Source of the DNA: a bacterium | Lineage (GTDB): Bacteria; RBG-13-66-14 | NCBI GenBank assembly: GCA_035528375.1 | Contig: DATKYS010000030.1 | Coordinates: 1-47,123 of the forward strand | DNA length: 47,123 nt | Reading direction: 5' to 3' | Shown: piece by piece, positions 1 to 7,809 of the stretch | Layout: every line of letters begins with the position of its first letter | Position numbering within the stretch: the first letter of the stretch is position 1 | Notes under the pieces: generated by a model | What the model was told of the DNA's origin: nothing | What the model saw: the letters and a program-made list of their open reading frames with translations, nothing else | Databases searched by the model: none | Program-made: the position numbers and the translations under genes

Positions 1-874
1 GATGGACTGGTACTTCAACGTGGACCTGGACTACGACCCCGTCTATCACCTGATGAGCCCCGAGAAGGGCGAAGTAGTATATGCATTCCCCTTCACGTTC
101 GACTGGGAGGACCAACAGATACCCAACCTGGAATCCTACACCCTCTGGTGGGGGACAGACCCGGACTTCATCACCTATAACGAAATTACGGACATTGACA
201 AGTCGGAGTATACGATATCCGGCGGCATCGAGGACGGGGCGCGCGTCTACTGGCGGGTGAAATCGCTCGACGACGGGGGCGGGGAGTATTGGGCCGAGGA
301 GCTGGACTGGTACTTCGACATTGACCTGGGCGGCGGGGTGGACCTCGCCGACTTCGGCGCGGGCGCGACCGACGAGGGCGTTCTCGTAAACTGGCGCCTC
401 TCGGGCGAGGAACCGGCAGGTCTGCGCGTCCTGCGGGGCGCCGGCGAGCCGGAGATGATTTCCGGCAATCTGCCCGGCGATTCATCCAGATACCTCGACC
501 GGGGCGTGGAACCCGGCGGGAGTTACGCCTACTGGCTGGAGGTCATTGACGCGGAAGGCGTGGTCAGCCGCTTCGGCCCCACGGAGGCGGTCTCGGTTCC
601 CGGGGAGACGTTTACTCTCGTCCTCTACGCCGCCTATCCGAGCCCGTCGCGGGATGCCGTCAACTTCGTCTACTCCCTGCCCGACGACGGCCACGCAGTG
701 CTGTCGGTTTACGATTTATCGGGTCGGAGGATTGCGACGCCGGTTGACTCGGAGCTGACCGCCGGGCGTCACGAAGTTTCCTGGTCCTGCGCGGAAATTC
801 CCTCCGGCGTCTACCTCTACCGCCTGGAAACGAGCGCGGGGTCGCTGACGCAGCGGCTGGTCGTCAGCCGGTAG
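1..874 (+). CDS. Secreted FN3-like protein with T9SS type A sorting domain (5' partial)
   Basis: This is the C-terminal part of a secreted protein. The reading frame is open to the window edge, and the ATG at base 2 falls inside a module (MDWYFNVD) that is internal in the neighbouring paralog, so the true start lies upstream. The visible part has one FN3-like module (ESYTLWWGTDPDF, then VYWRVKSLDD), a linker domain starting near VDLADFGAGATDEG, and a C-terminal domain ending YLYRLETSAGSLTQRLVVSR. That last domain matches the Por/type IX secretion sorting signal, which directs export across the outer membrane and is then cleaved. The protein is nearly identical over this length to the end of the next gene (about 2480-3292), so the pair arose by tandem duplication. 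The cargo function is unknown. Confidence 0.8.
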   Translation, partial: MDWYFNVDLDYDPVYHLMSPEKGEVVYAFPFTFDWEDQQIPNLESYTLWWGTDPDFITYNEITDIDKSEYTISGGIEDGARVYWRVKSLDDGGGEYWAEELDWYFDIDLGGGVDLADFGAGATDEGVLVNWRLSGEEPAGLRVLRGAGEPEMISGNLPGDSSRYLDRGVEPGGSYAYWLEVIDAEGVVSRFGPTEAVSVPGETFTLVLYAAYPSPSRDAVNFVYSLPDDGHAVLSVYDLSGRRIATPVDSELTAGRHEVSWSCAEIPSGVYLYRLETSAGSLTQRLVVSR

Positions 875-945
875 CGGCCTCCCGTCTCGAATCCCACCCG
901 CGCCCTCCGGTACGAGGAGAGCGTAAAAAGACCTTAAATCGAAGA

Positions 946-968
946 CGGGGTTGTTCCCCGCTTTTTTT
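946..968 (+). terminator. Rho-independent terminator
   Basis: A five-base-pair CGGGG/CCCCG stem with loop TTGTT is followed by C and seven T residues, 72 bases after the stop of the first gene. Confidence 0.65.
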
Positions 969-1046
969 CTGGGAAGCACAGACCCTTATTTTCCAACGGT
1001 TCACCGAATATCTTCTTTTCGGCGTTTTTAAAGGTGACCAGGCGGG

Positions 1047-1075
1047 TTGACACGGTTACGATTTGGGGTTACATT
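1047..1075 (+). promoter_or_regulatory. Sigma-70-like promoter for the propeller/T9SS gene
   Basis: A perfect TTGACA -35 is followed by a 17-base spacer and TACATT as -10. The predicted start point is about 30 bases before the downstream ATG. Confidence 0.6.
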
Positions 1076-1111
1076 GACGGCGGATGACATAAGTGATTTG
1101 GGGGTGGCGGG

Positions 1112-3292
1112 ATGAAAGCGCTTCACTTTGGCTCGATTCTACTCTTCCTGGTGTCGGCTGCTCCGGCCGGTCTGTGGCATATCGAAGAGGTGGATTACAG
1201 CGGCGCGTTAGGTTTCGGAACGTCCCTCGAGCTGGACGCGGACGACCAGCCGCTTATCGCGTACTACATGGATAATCAATTGATGCTCGCCCGGTGGGAG
1301 GCGGGGGGATGGAACATCGAGGCGGTTGTAGCAGGTGATTTTGGTGGTGAATCCATTTCCCTGACCCTGGACAGCCTGGACCTACCCCACATAGCTTATG
1401 TCGCGAATTGGCCGGCGGTGGACCTTAAATACGCCCACTGGACCGGAACCGAATGGCTGACTGAGACGGTTGACGGTGACGGATCCAGCGGCCCTTACTG
1501 TTCCATTGCAGTGGATTCGTCCGATAATCCACACATAGCCTATATGGATGTACAAGCCAACGGTCTGAAATACGCCCGTTGGGACGGCGACGAGTGGCTG
1601 CTCGAGATCATAGACACCGATGGCGCTTGTACGGACGTCTCGCTCGCGCTGGATTCGAACGACCGCCCCAACATATCATATACGAACAGGGACGCCGCTG
1701 AACTTAAATATGCGCGTTGGGACGGCTCCCAATGGTTGATCGAGACCGTGGACGGCGACGGTCCTTTCCGTACGTTTACTTCGATAGCCCTGGATTCGTC
1801 CGAACATCCCCATATCGCCTACGCTTACAACAGCAAAGGCGTCATCTACCAGAAATACGCCTACTGGGACGGGTCGGAGTGGCAGATAGAGAGAGCTGAT
1901 GGGGGGATTTCGAGTTTGGTTGGTGGTTATTGTTCAATCGCTCTTGATTCCACCGACCAACCCTACATCTCCTATTACAGACAACTTGATACCGTACTCA
2001 AATGCGCCCACAATGACGGCTCAGACTGGATTCCCGAGGTTGTGGACCCGGATTCTGGTTCCGGCAGGTATACCTCCATCGAGATTGATTCCCTCGACCA
2101 GCCCCATATCAGCTACGAAGGCTCACCTCCCGATTCCAAAGGTCTCCGGTACGCCTGGTACGAGGTCTCCTTTCATCTTTTAAGCCCCGGGAATGGCGAT
2201 ACAGTATACGCATTTCCCATTACGTTTGACTGGGAAGACCACGATCTTGACGGTCTCGAGAGCTACACCCTCTGGTGGGGGACCGATCCGGACTTCATCA
2301 CCTATAACGAAGTTACGGATATTGACGAGTCGGAGTATACGTTAGTTGGCGGCATCGAGGACGGGGACCGCATCTACTGGCGTGTGAAATCGCTGGACGA
2401 CGGGGACGGCGAGTACTGGGCCGAGGAGATGAATTGGTACTTCGACGTGGAATTGATCCAATTTCATCTCCTGGATCCAACGAAGGGCGAGGTCGTTGAT
2501 ACTCTTTCGCCACTCCTGGATTGGGAGGATTCCCCCGACTCCGACCACGAATCCTACACCCTCTGGTGGGGAACCGACCCGGACTTCGTTACCTACAATG
2601 AGGTTACCGGTATAAACGAATCTAAGTATACGATTCCGAGCGGAATCGGTGATGGGGACCGCGTCTACTGGCGGGTGAAATCACTGGACGACGAGGGCGG
2701 CGACTACTGGGCCGAGGAGCTGGACTGGTACTTCGATGTTGACCTGCCCGGCGGGATTGATCTTGCCGATTTCGGCGCGGGCGCGACCGACGAGGGCGTT
2801 CTCGTAAACTGGCGCTTCTCTGGCGAAGAGCCCACCGGGGTGCGCGTCCTGCGGGGCGTGGGCGAGCCGGAAGTTATATCAGGAAATTTAACCGGCGATT
2901 CATCCAGATACCTCGACCGGGATGTAGAACCCGGCGAGAGTTACGCCTACTGGCTGGAGGTCGTCGAGGCCGACGGGACTGTCGAGCGCTTCGGGCCGAC
3001 AGAGGCTGTCTCGGTCCCCGAGATAACGTTTGAGCTCGTCCTCTACGCCGCCTACCCGAGCCCGTCGCGGGACACCGTCAACTTCGCCTACTCCCTGCCC
3101 GCCGACGGCCGCGTCGTGCTATCGGTTTACGATTTATCGGGTCGGAGGATTGCGACGCTGGTCAACGACGAGCTGACCGCCGGTCGTCACGAGGCGTCCT
3201 GGAACTGCGCGGAAATCACCTCCGGCGTGTACCTCTACCGCCTGGAAACGAACGCGGGGTCGCTGACGAAGCGGCTGGTAGTCAGCCGGTAG
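1112..3292 (+). CDS. Secreted seven-repeat beta-propeller/FN3 protein with T9SS sorting domain
   Basis: This is a 726-residue exported protein. A signal peptide (MKALHFGSILLFLVSAAPAG) is followed by seven repeats of about 45 residues with the pattern D-x-P-H-I-A-Y ... L-K-Y-A-R-W-D-G-x-x-W, from roughly residue 45 to 350; this is consistent with a seven-bladed propeller. Two FN3-like modules of about 95 residues (each with SYTLWWGTDPDF and YWRVKSLDD), a linker domain and a Por-type C-terminal sorting domain follow. It is preceded by a good promoter, and the ATG at 1112 has GGGGGTGGCGGG as ribosome binding site. A repeat that also forms a terminator lies just downstream. Repeats near DSSDNPHIAY are known in uncharacterised surface proteins of uncultured bacteria; the ligand is unknown. 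Confidence 0.85.
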   Translation: MKALHFGSILLFLVSAAPAGLWHIEEVDYSGALGFGTSLELDADDQPLIAYYMDNQLMLARWEAGGWNIEAVVAGDFGGESISLTLDSLDLPHIAYVANWPAVDLKYAHWTGTEWLTETVDGDGSSGPYCSIAVDSSDNPHIAYMDVQANGLKYARWDGDEWLLEIIDTDGACTDVSLALDSNDRPNISYTNRDAAELKYARWDGSQWLIETVDGDGPFRTFTSIALDSSEHPHIAYAYNSKGVIYQKYAYWDGSEWQIERADGGISSLVGGYCSIALDSTDQPYISYYRQLDTVLKCAHNDGSDWIPEVVDPDSGSGRYTSIEIDSLDQPHISYEGSPPDSKGLRYAWYEVSFHLLSPGNGDTVYAFPITFDWEDHDLDGLESYTLWWGTDPDFITYNEVTDIDESEYTLVGGIEDGDRIYWRVKSLDDGDGEYWAEEMNWYFDVELIQFHLLDPTKGEVVDTLSPLLDWEDSPDSDHESYTLWWGTDPDFVTYNEVTGINESKYTIPSGIGDGDRVYWRVKSLDDEGGDYWAEELDWYFDVDLPGGIDLADFGAGATDEGVLVNWRFSGEEPTGVRVLRGVGEPEVISGNLTGDSSRYLDRDVEPGESYAYWLEVVEADGTVERFGPTEAVSVPEITFELVLYAAYPSPSRDTVNFAYSLPADGRVVLSVYDLSGRRIATLVNDELTAGRHEASWNCAEITSGVYLYRLETNAGSLTKRLVVSR

Positions 3293-3325
3293 CGGCTCTC
3301 CTCACCCCCGTTTGCGATGACGTAG

Positions 3326-3352
3326 GGGCCGACCTTTAGGTCGGCCCTTTTT
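3326..3352 (+). terminator. Terminator formed by a genome repeat
   Basis: GGGCCGACC-TTTA-GGTCGGCCC followed by five T residues. The same core (taggggccgacc...ggtcggccc) recurs at 15286-15310 and about 18746-18781, so a dispersed repeat appears to serve as terminator here. Confidence 0.7.
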
Positions 3353-3357
3353 ATTAA

Positions 3358-3605
3358 GACAGCCCTCACCCCCATCCCCGTGCCTCGCAGGCCTCCCACG
3401 GGGAGAGGGGGGCCGCGTATATGCCTCTACCCTCACCCTAACCCGTAGGCGAGCCTCTCCCTTAAAGGGAGAGGGGACCGCTACACCCCTCACCCTAGCC
3501 CGTCGGCGAGCCGCTCCCTAAAAGGGGGAGGGGACATGCGGCAGCCCTCACCCCTGCCCGTGAGGCTGAGCCTCCTCCCACAGGAAGAGGGTGGGACACC
3601 TGCCC
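3358..3605 (+). repeat. Cluster of palindromic intergenic repeats (3293-3743 gap)
   Basis: The 451-base gap between genes holds the terminator above and then at least four tandem-like copies of a repeat of the form ccctcacccta.cccgt.ggcgagcc.ctcccttaaagggagaggggac. Its end is an inverted repeat (CTCTCCCTT / AAGGGAGAG). Variants occur at 17036-17135, 18786-18895, 22600-22660, 32430-32575, 44890-44950 and 47065-47103. No coding sequence was seen here. Confidence 0.75.
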
Positions 3606-3705
3606 CGCGCCTCGCTAGTGGCGATACGTGGGGTGGGGATTCCTAACCCACCACTGTAATTCTCCAATCGCCGACCGGCGGGACCTCGCCGACGCCGGCG
3701 ATTTT

Positions 3706-3714
3706 TGCTATAAT
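3706..3714 (+). promoter_or_regulatory. Extended -10 promoter for the cNMP-binding gene
   Basis: TGC-TATAAT, an extended -10 with a perfect TATAAT, lies 30 bases before the ATG. No convincing -35 was seen, as is usual for extended -10 promoters. Confidence 0.55.
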
Positions 3715-3743
3715 CTTTTCGTCACGTGTAAGCGAGGTTCCCC

Positions 3744-4220
3744 ATGCCCACCCCGGACCAGATACGCGACGTCATGCTCTTCGCCGGTCTAGACGATTCC
3801 GAGCTCGAGGAGGTCGCCTCCCGCATGAAGGAGGAGACCTTCGCCAAGGACGACTTCATCTTCTACGAGGGCGACACCGGGGACAAGTTCTACATCGTGG
3901 ATTCCGGCATGGTCTCCATCACCCTCGCCATCGAGGGGGTGGGGACCGAGGAGCTTCTGTACCTGGAGCGCCCGGCTTTCTTCGGCGAGATGGCGCTCAT
4001 AGATGCCGCGCCCCGCTCGGCCTCCGCCGTCTGCCGCAAGGACACCAAGCTCCTCTCCCTGGGCAAGGCGGATTTCGAGAAGCTCATCGTCGAGGACATC
4101 GAAATCGGCAATAAAATCATGATCGCCTTCATCCGCACCTTCTGCACCCGCATCCGCAAGTCCAACGAGAAGCTGCGTAACTACTACAAGATTCACAAGG
4201 CCTTCGAGGGCTCGTCGTAA
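3744..4220 (+). CDS. Cyclic nucleotide-binding domain protein (Crp-type sensor without HTH)
   Basis: A 158-residue cytoplasmic protein that is essentially one cNMP-binding domain. Residues about 10-120 carry the jelly-roll signature (FAGLDDSELEEVA, then FYEGDTGDKFYIVDSGMVSI). Near residue 80 is the phosphate-binding cassette GEMALIDAAPRSASA, including the arginine that contacts the cyclic phosphate. A helical tail follows (about 121-158), with no DNA-binding helix-turn-helix, so it is not a classical Crp regulator. It may be a stand-alone sensor or an adaptor that binds a partner. It is monocistronic: its own extended -10 promoter lies upstream and a hairpin downstream. cNMP binding is inferred from the family. 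Confidence 0.85.
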   Translation: MPTPDQIRDVMLFAGLDDSELEEVASRMKEETFAKDDFIFYEGDTGDKFYIVDSGMVSITLAIEGVGTEELLYLERPAFFGEMALIDAAPRSASAVCRKDTKLLSLGKADFEKLIVEDIEIGNKIMIAFIRTFCTRIRKSNEKLRNYYKIHKAFEGSS

Positions 4221-4331
4221 CCCCGGTCCGGTCCGATTCCCCACGTCCATCCACAGGCGGGTATCTGCACCCGAAGGGAAATCTCGGGCCCGGCCCAGAC
4301 CGACGTAGAAAACGCGCCCACATCCCCCCAG

Positions 4332-4352
4332 AGGCGGGAATCCCCGCCTTTT
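4332..4352 (+). terminator. Putative terminator
   Basis: AGGCGGG / CCCGCCT stem with a four-base loop followed by TTTT, between the cNMP gene and the next ATG. Confidence 0.45.
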
Positions 4353-4364
4353 AAAAAAATTTCC

Positions 4365-4898
4365 ATGACCGACCCCGCCCCATTCCCAGGCTCGATTACC
4401 GGTGACGAGCTCGCCCGTCTCCTCTCGGGCAGCCCGCCCCTGGTGGAGGGGATGCCCGACCCCCGGACCCAGGTGACCCCGAACGGAGTGGACCTCACCG
4501 CGGCCGAGGTGGCCTGGTTTTGCGACGACACTCCCGGCCGCCTGGATTTCGATAACTCCGACCGCCGGCTGCCGGAGACGGAGGTCATCCCCTGGCGGGA
4601 TGGGCGGCTCATCCTGCCGCCCGGGGTCTACCTCGTCCGTTACTCCGAGAAGGTCAACCTGCCGCGGGACGTTCTGGCGCTGGGGAAGCCGCGCTCGAGC
4701 CTGTTGCGCTGCGGGGCGCACCTGGGCAGCGCGGTGTGGGACGCGGGTTACTCGGGGCGCGGACAGGGGCTCCTCGCCGTTTTCAACCCCGCCGGTCTGG
4801 AACTCGCCGAGCGGGCCCGGGTTTTACAACTTCTGTTTTTCCGCCTGAATGGGGAGACCGCAGGCTATCGGGGCGGCTACCAGGGCGAGGGCGGGTAG
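4365..4898 (+). CDS. dCTP deaminase/dUTPase family protein, probably dUTPase
   Basis: A 177-residue member of the dCTP deaminase/dUTPase superfamily. These trimeric enzymes hydrolyse dUTP to dUMP and pyrophosphate and, in some members, deaminate dCTP. The family core is at residues about 105-150: GKPRSSLLRCGAHLGSAVWDAGYSGRG, here split as KPRSSLLRCG and VWDAGYSGRG, then LLAVFNPAGLEL. In dCTP deaminases the catalytic glutamate sits in the matching V-L-E-F-Y-N segment; here that position reads alanine (L-L-A-V-F-N). A deaminase activity is therefore unlikely and dUTP hydrolysis is the better guess. The next gene starts three bases after this stop, which suggests coupling. Confidence 0.75.
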   Translation: MTDPAPFPGSITGDELARLLSGSPPLVEGMPDPRTQVTPNGVDLTAAEVAWFCDDTPGRLDFDNSDRRLPETEVIPWRDGRLILPPGVYLVRYSEKVNLPRDVLALGKPRSSLLRCGAHLGSAVWDAGYSGRGQGLLAVFNPAGLELAERARVLQLLFFRLNGETAGYRGGYQGEGG

Positions 4899-4901
4899 AA
4901 G

Positions 4902-5300
4902 ATGGGCGACGAACCGAAGAACGCTGGACGCCTGGGGCCGGTGGCCCGGGGGTTTCTCATCGCCGCCGGCTCGCTCTGTCTGGGTCTTGGCGTTCTGGGC
5001 ATCTTCCTCCCGGTCCTCCCCACCACGCCGTTCCTTTTACTGACCGCCGTCTGCTACGCCCACGGCTCCAAGAGGCTCCACGACTGGCTCATGGGCACCC
5101 GCCTCGGGGCCTACATCAGCGCCTGGCGCGAGAAGAAAGCCATCCCCCTCCGCTTGAAAATTTGGACCCTAACCCTGATGGCGACGTTCATAACCGTCTC
5201 CGCCGTCTTCTTCGTCGAGGCGCTCTGGCTGCGCATTCTTTTGGGCGTCGTCCTGGTCGCCGTCGGCATCCACATCCTTTCCATCCCCACGGCCCGTTAA
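4902..5300 (+). CDS. DUF454 (YbaN-like) inner-membrane protein
   Basis: A 132-residue polytopic membrane protein of the DUF454/YbaN family. The family signature is clear: a first hydrophobic helix GSLCLGLGVLGIFLPVLPTT, then PFLLLTAVCYAHGSKRLHDWL, a short cytoplasmic loop (GAYISAWREKKAIP), and two more hydrophobic segments (IWTLTLMATFITVSAVFFV and ILLGVVLVAVGIHIL). Function is unknown across the family. It lies three bases after the dUTPase-like gene and is probably co-transcribed with it. Confidence 0.85.
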   Translation: MGDEPKNAGRLGPVARGFLIAAGSLCLGLGVLGIFLPVLPTTPFLLLTAVCYAHGSKRLHDWLMGTRLGAYISAWREKKAIPLRLKIWTLTLMATFITVSAVFFVEALWLRILLGVVLVAVGIHILSIPTAR

Positions 5301-5313
5301 CCCCCGCCTCCCG

Positions 5314-5343
5314 TTGTCAGACCCTGCCGTGGCGTGATATGCT
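5314..5343 (+). promoter_or_regulatory. Putative promoter for the SPFH gene
   Basis: TTGTCA, 18-base spacer, TATGCT; the predicted start lies about 33 bases before the ATG at 5383. Confidence 0.4.
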
Positions 5344-5382
5344 AGGGTCCGCAAATTCCCCCCGCGCATTCAAGGAGTGACC

Positions 5383-6411
5383 ATGGCCATCGAAGTCCTG
5401 CAATCCCTCGACAACACGGGCGACGTCCTCGTCGAGCGCGTCCCGCGCGACGGCTCCGGCGACATCGCCTACGGCGCCCAGGTCGTCGTCCACGAGAGCC
5501 AGGAGGCCATCTTCTTCCGCGACGGCCAGGCGCTGGACCGCTTCGCCCCCGGACGCCACACCGTCACCTCGGCCAACATCCCGCTCCTGCGGGCGTTGAT
5601 CAAGCTCCCCTTCGGCGGCCAGACCCCCTTCAAGGTCGAGGTCTACTTCGTCAACCGGAAGGTGTTCACCGACCTCAAGTGGGGGACGCCGCAGCCGGTG
5701 GCCTTCCGCGACGCCGAGTTCGGCATCGTCCGCCTCCGCGCTCACGGCATCTACTCCCTGCGCATCACCGACTCCGGCCTATTCGTCAACAAGTACGTGG
5801 GCACCGGCAATTTAAAAATGGTCGGCGAGCTCGAGGACTTCCTCCGCGGGATAATCGTCAGCCAGACCTTCGACTTCCTGGGCGAGCAGGTCAAGAGCCT
5901 CCTCGATCTCCCCCCGCTCTACGACGAGTTCGCCATTGCGCTCAAGGCCAAGCTCACCGAGGAGGTCGCCACCTACGGGATCGAGCTGGTGGACTTCACC
6001 GTGGGGGCGATAACCGCCCCGCCCGAGGTCGAGAAGGCCATGGACGAGCGCGCCAAGATGGGCGCCATCGGCGACATGGACCGCTACACCCGCTACAAGA
6101 CCGCCGAGGCCATCGGCGACGCGGCCAAGCAGCCCGGCGGCGGGGGGATGGCCGGCATGGGCGCCGGACTCGGCGCGGGCATGGCAATCGGGGGACAGAT
6201 GGCCGACGCCATGAAGGACAAGGGTGGGTCCAAGGCCGCCCCGGAGAAGGTAATCGTCTGCGGCAAGTGCGGCTTCGAGAACGCGGCGGGGAACAAGTTC
6301 TGCGGCAAGTGCGGCGCGCTGCTGCACCCCGTCTGCCCCCACTGCGGCGCCGAGCTCGTCCCCGGCGACAAGTTCTGCGGCAAATGCGGCAAGGAGATTG
6401 AACCTTCCTGA
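5383..6411 (+). CDS. SPFH/Band 7 protein with double zinc ribbon (YdjI/virion-core-like)
   Basis: A 342-residue protein. ATG 5383 is preferred over the GTG at 5377 because AAGGAG (5372-5377) then sits at proper spacing. Residues about 1-215 form an SPFH domain of the type that recruits to membranes in bacteria and in YdjI-like proteins (DGQALDRFAPGRHTVTSANIP, then IELVDFTVGAITAPPEVEKAMDERAKMG, read in two parts). A glycine-rich linker follows (GGGGMAGMGAGLGAGMAIGG). The C-terminus (about 290-342) holds two zinc ribbons with four CxxC knuckles: CGKCG, CGKCG, CPHCG, CGKCG. SPFH proteins scaffold membrane microdomains; relatives in Bacillus take part in the envelope-stress/phage-shock response. 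There is no transmembrane helix. A decayed copy of the last knuckle lies at 6941-7018. Confidence 0.8.
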   Translation: MAIEVLQSLDNTGDVLVERVPRDGSGDIAYGAQVVVHESQEAIFFRDGQALDRFAPGRHTVTSANIPLLRALIKLPFGGQTPFKVEVYFVNRKVFTDLKWGTPQPVAFRDAEFGIVRLRAHGIYSLRITDSGLFVNKYVGTGNLKMVGELEDFLRGIIVSQTFDFLGEQVKSLLDLPPLYDEFAIALKAKLTEEVATYGIELVDFTVGAITAPPEVEKAMDERAKMGAIGDMDRYTRYKTAEAIGDAAKQPGGGGMAGMGAGLGAGMAIGGQMADAMKDKGGSKAAPEKVIVCGKCGFENAAGNKFCGKCGALLHPVCPHCGAELVPGDKFCGKCGKEIEPS

Positions 6412-6454
6412 CGTCGCGGGGTATCCTCAAACGCCGGGCCGGAGGTGGGACCGA

Positions 6455-6913
6455 ATGGCCGAGGCGAAGATAGAGCTAAAGAGAGGCGTGAACTTCACCG
6501 CGGCGCACCTGCGGGGATGGGAGAGCCTGGAGGAGTTCAGCTTTCAGCTTCCGGGGATGAAGGACCGCTATCCGGGGAAGCTGTTCATGAAAGAGCCGCT
6601 GGGGCTTACGGGGGTGGAGATGTCGCTCAACCGCCTCCCGCCGGGCGGCGAGATTCCCTTCCTCCACCGTCACCGGAACAACGAGGAGCTGTACATCTTC
6701 ATCAAGGGGCGGGGGCGATTCCAGGTGGACGGCGAGGTCCTGGAGGTCGGCGAGGGGTCGGTGATACGGGTCGCCCAGGACGGCGTCCGCGCCTGGCGCA
6801 ACGACTCAGACGAGGACCTGTACTTCATCGTCATTCAGGCCAGGGCCGGCAGCATGCCCGACGCGTGCATCTCCGATGGCGTCGGCGTCAAGGGAAAGGC
6901 TGAGTGGGATTAG
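6455..6913 (+). CDS. Cupin-domain protein
   Basis: A 152-residue single-domain cupin. ATG 6455 follows GGAGGTGGGA (6441-6450), so the longer TTG frame from 6398, which overlaps the upstream gene, is not needed. Cupin motif 1 is visible as G-G-E-I-P-F-L-H-R-H-R-N-N-E-E-L-Y-I-F-I-K-G with the metal-binding histidines and glutamate. Motif 2 (G-E-G-S-V-I-R-V...V-R-A-W-R-N) has arginine where many cupins have histidine, so the metal site may be incomplete. Substrate unknown; small cupins include sugar isomerases, dioxygenases and storage-type domains. Confidence 0.8.
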   Translation: MAEAKIELKRGVNFTAAHLRGWESLEEFSFQLPGMKDRYPGKLFMKEPLGLTGVEMSLNRLPPGGEIPFLHRHRNNEELYIFIKGRGRFQVDGEVLEVGEGSVIRVAQDGVRAWRNDSDEDLYFIVIQARAGSMPDACISDGVGVKGKAEWD

Positions 6914-6940
6914 CCCCTTGCTCGGCCACCATCTCCAACC

Positions 6941-7018
6941 CGCCTGCCCGACCGCGGCGCCTTTCTCACCCCCGGCGACAAATTCCGCGGCAAGTGCGGC
7001 AAGGAGCTGAAAGAGTAA
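6941..7018 (+). pseudogene. Decayed duplicate of the SPFH gene's zinc-ribbon tail
   Basis: These bases closely match 6328-6411, the end of the SPFH/zinc-ribbon gene. The frame reads ...RGAFLTPGDKFRGKCGKELKE and a stop, against CGAELVPGDKFCGKCGKEIEPS in the gene. Most zinc-binding cysteines of the last ribbon are lost, and there is no start codon or ribosome binding site. It is a partial tandem duplication fragment lying behind the cupin gene. Confidence 0.7.
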
Positions 7019-7054
7019 AAAGAAGCTCACAAAGAACAGCGAGATAGACGGTTC

Positions 7055-7071
7055 ATGTTTCCGCGAAACAT
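7055..7071. promoter_or_regulatory. 17-bp palindrome upstream of the RNase-H-like gene
   Basis: ATGTTTC-CGC-GAAACAT, a perfect seven-base inverted repeat ending 20 bases before the ATG at 7092. Its size and placement are operator-like; no regulator gene is adjacent. Confidence 0.35.
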
Positions 7072-7091
7072 TTTCGAGGTATGGTGTTGGC

Positions 7092-7760
7092 ATGTGCAAG
7101 AAGGCAGATGATATAGTCGTTTATGCCTGTGATGTAGGCTCAACAAGAGGAGAAAACTTCGGATGGGCCAAATGCGAGAATGGAGAGATAAAATTAGGTA
7201 CAAACAAAATAGATGAATTGGTAAATGAACTTTCCAAGTCACTTTATAAGAAACCCGTGGCACTAGGTTTCGAATGTCCCTGTTTCCTGCCTATCCCTGG
7301 AAAATCCGCCCAATTGAGTAAGGGGCGAGTTAATGAACACGACAGGTCATGCTTCGCTCCCGCAGGCGGCTATGTAGCTACACTCGGTATACACCAAATG
7401 GCATTTATATTCGATAATATAAAACAAAATGTTTTAAAAGTATCAGTTAATTATAGTGAATGGGATAAAGAACCTAAGTCACTTTTTATTTGGGAGGCAT
7501 TTGTATCTGGAGCTGCTCACAGCGATGACAACAACCATATGCAAGACGCAGCCACAGCGGTTGATGAGTTTATAAAGAGGTATAACAATGGTTCACTGGG
7601 AAATAGCGATGTAACAATCCCAGTTGGCTCAGAGTGCATTTCACTAGCTGGTCTGGCTTGTAGATGGTCCAATCTGCCATACACTAATGACGTGTTACGC
7701 GAAGAACTGATGGTTATTAAACCTACCGAGCAATATAAGAACGAAATTGAAAATAGCTAA
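7092..7760 (+). CDS. AT-rich orphan protein, possible RNase H-like (DUF429-type) fold
   Basis: A 222-residue soluble protein of unknown function. Base composition is far more AT-rich than its neighbours, indicating transfer. The order of motifs suggests a ribonuclease H-like fold. An N-terminal strand has an acidic residue and glycine (ACDVGSTRGENFGWA, residues about 12-26). A second strand ends in an acid (VALGFECPCFLP, about 56-67), resembling the I-D-x-P-L motif of DUF429 proteins. A late helix reads HMQDAATAVDEF (about 149-160), where DUF429 proteins carry the last aspartate of a D-A-x-x-A motif. This is pattern reading only; nuclease activity is not shown. It sits between a repeat fragment and hypC and has a 17-bp palindrome in front. 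Confidence 0.7.
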   Translation: MCKKADDIVVYACDVGSTRGENFGWAKCENGEIKLGTNKIDELVNELSKSLYKKPVALGFECPCFLPIPGKSAQLSKGRVNEHDRSCFAPAGGYVATLGIHQMAFIFDNIKQNVLKVSVNYSEWDKEPKSLFIWEAFVSGAAHSDDNNHMQDAATAVDEFIKRYNNGSLGNSDVTIPVGSECISLAGLACRWSNLPYTNDVLREELMVIKPTEQYKNEIENS

Positions 7761-7809
7761 CTAACCTGCTAAGTTTCCCAGCGAAGGAATACGCACCACC
7801 GGAGCCACC

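Noticed and set aside
3358-3605. Tandem-like repeats that might suggest a CRISPR array
   Set aside because: Units are imperfect, palindromic, unequal in spacing and dispersed over the whole window; no cas genes are present.
6398-6913. Longer TTG-started version of the cupin gene overlapping the zinc-ribbon gene
   Set aside because: The ATG at 6455 has a good ribosome binding site and the family sequence begins after it.
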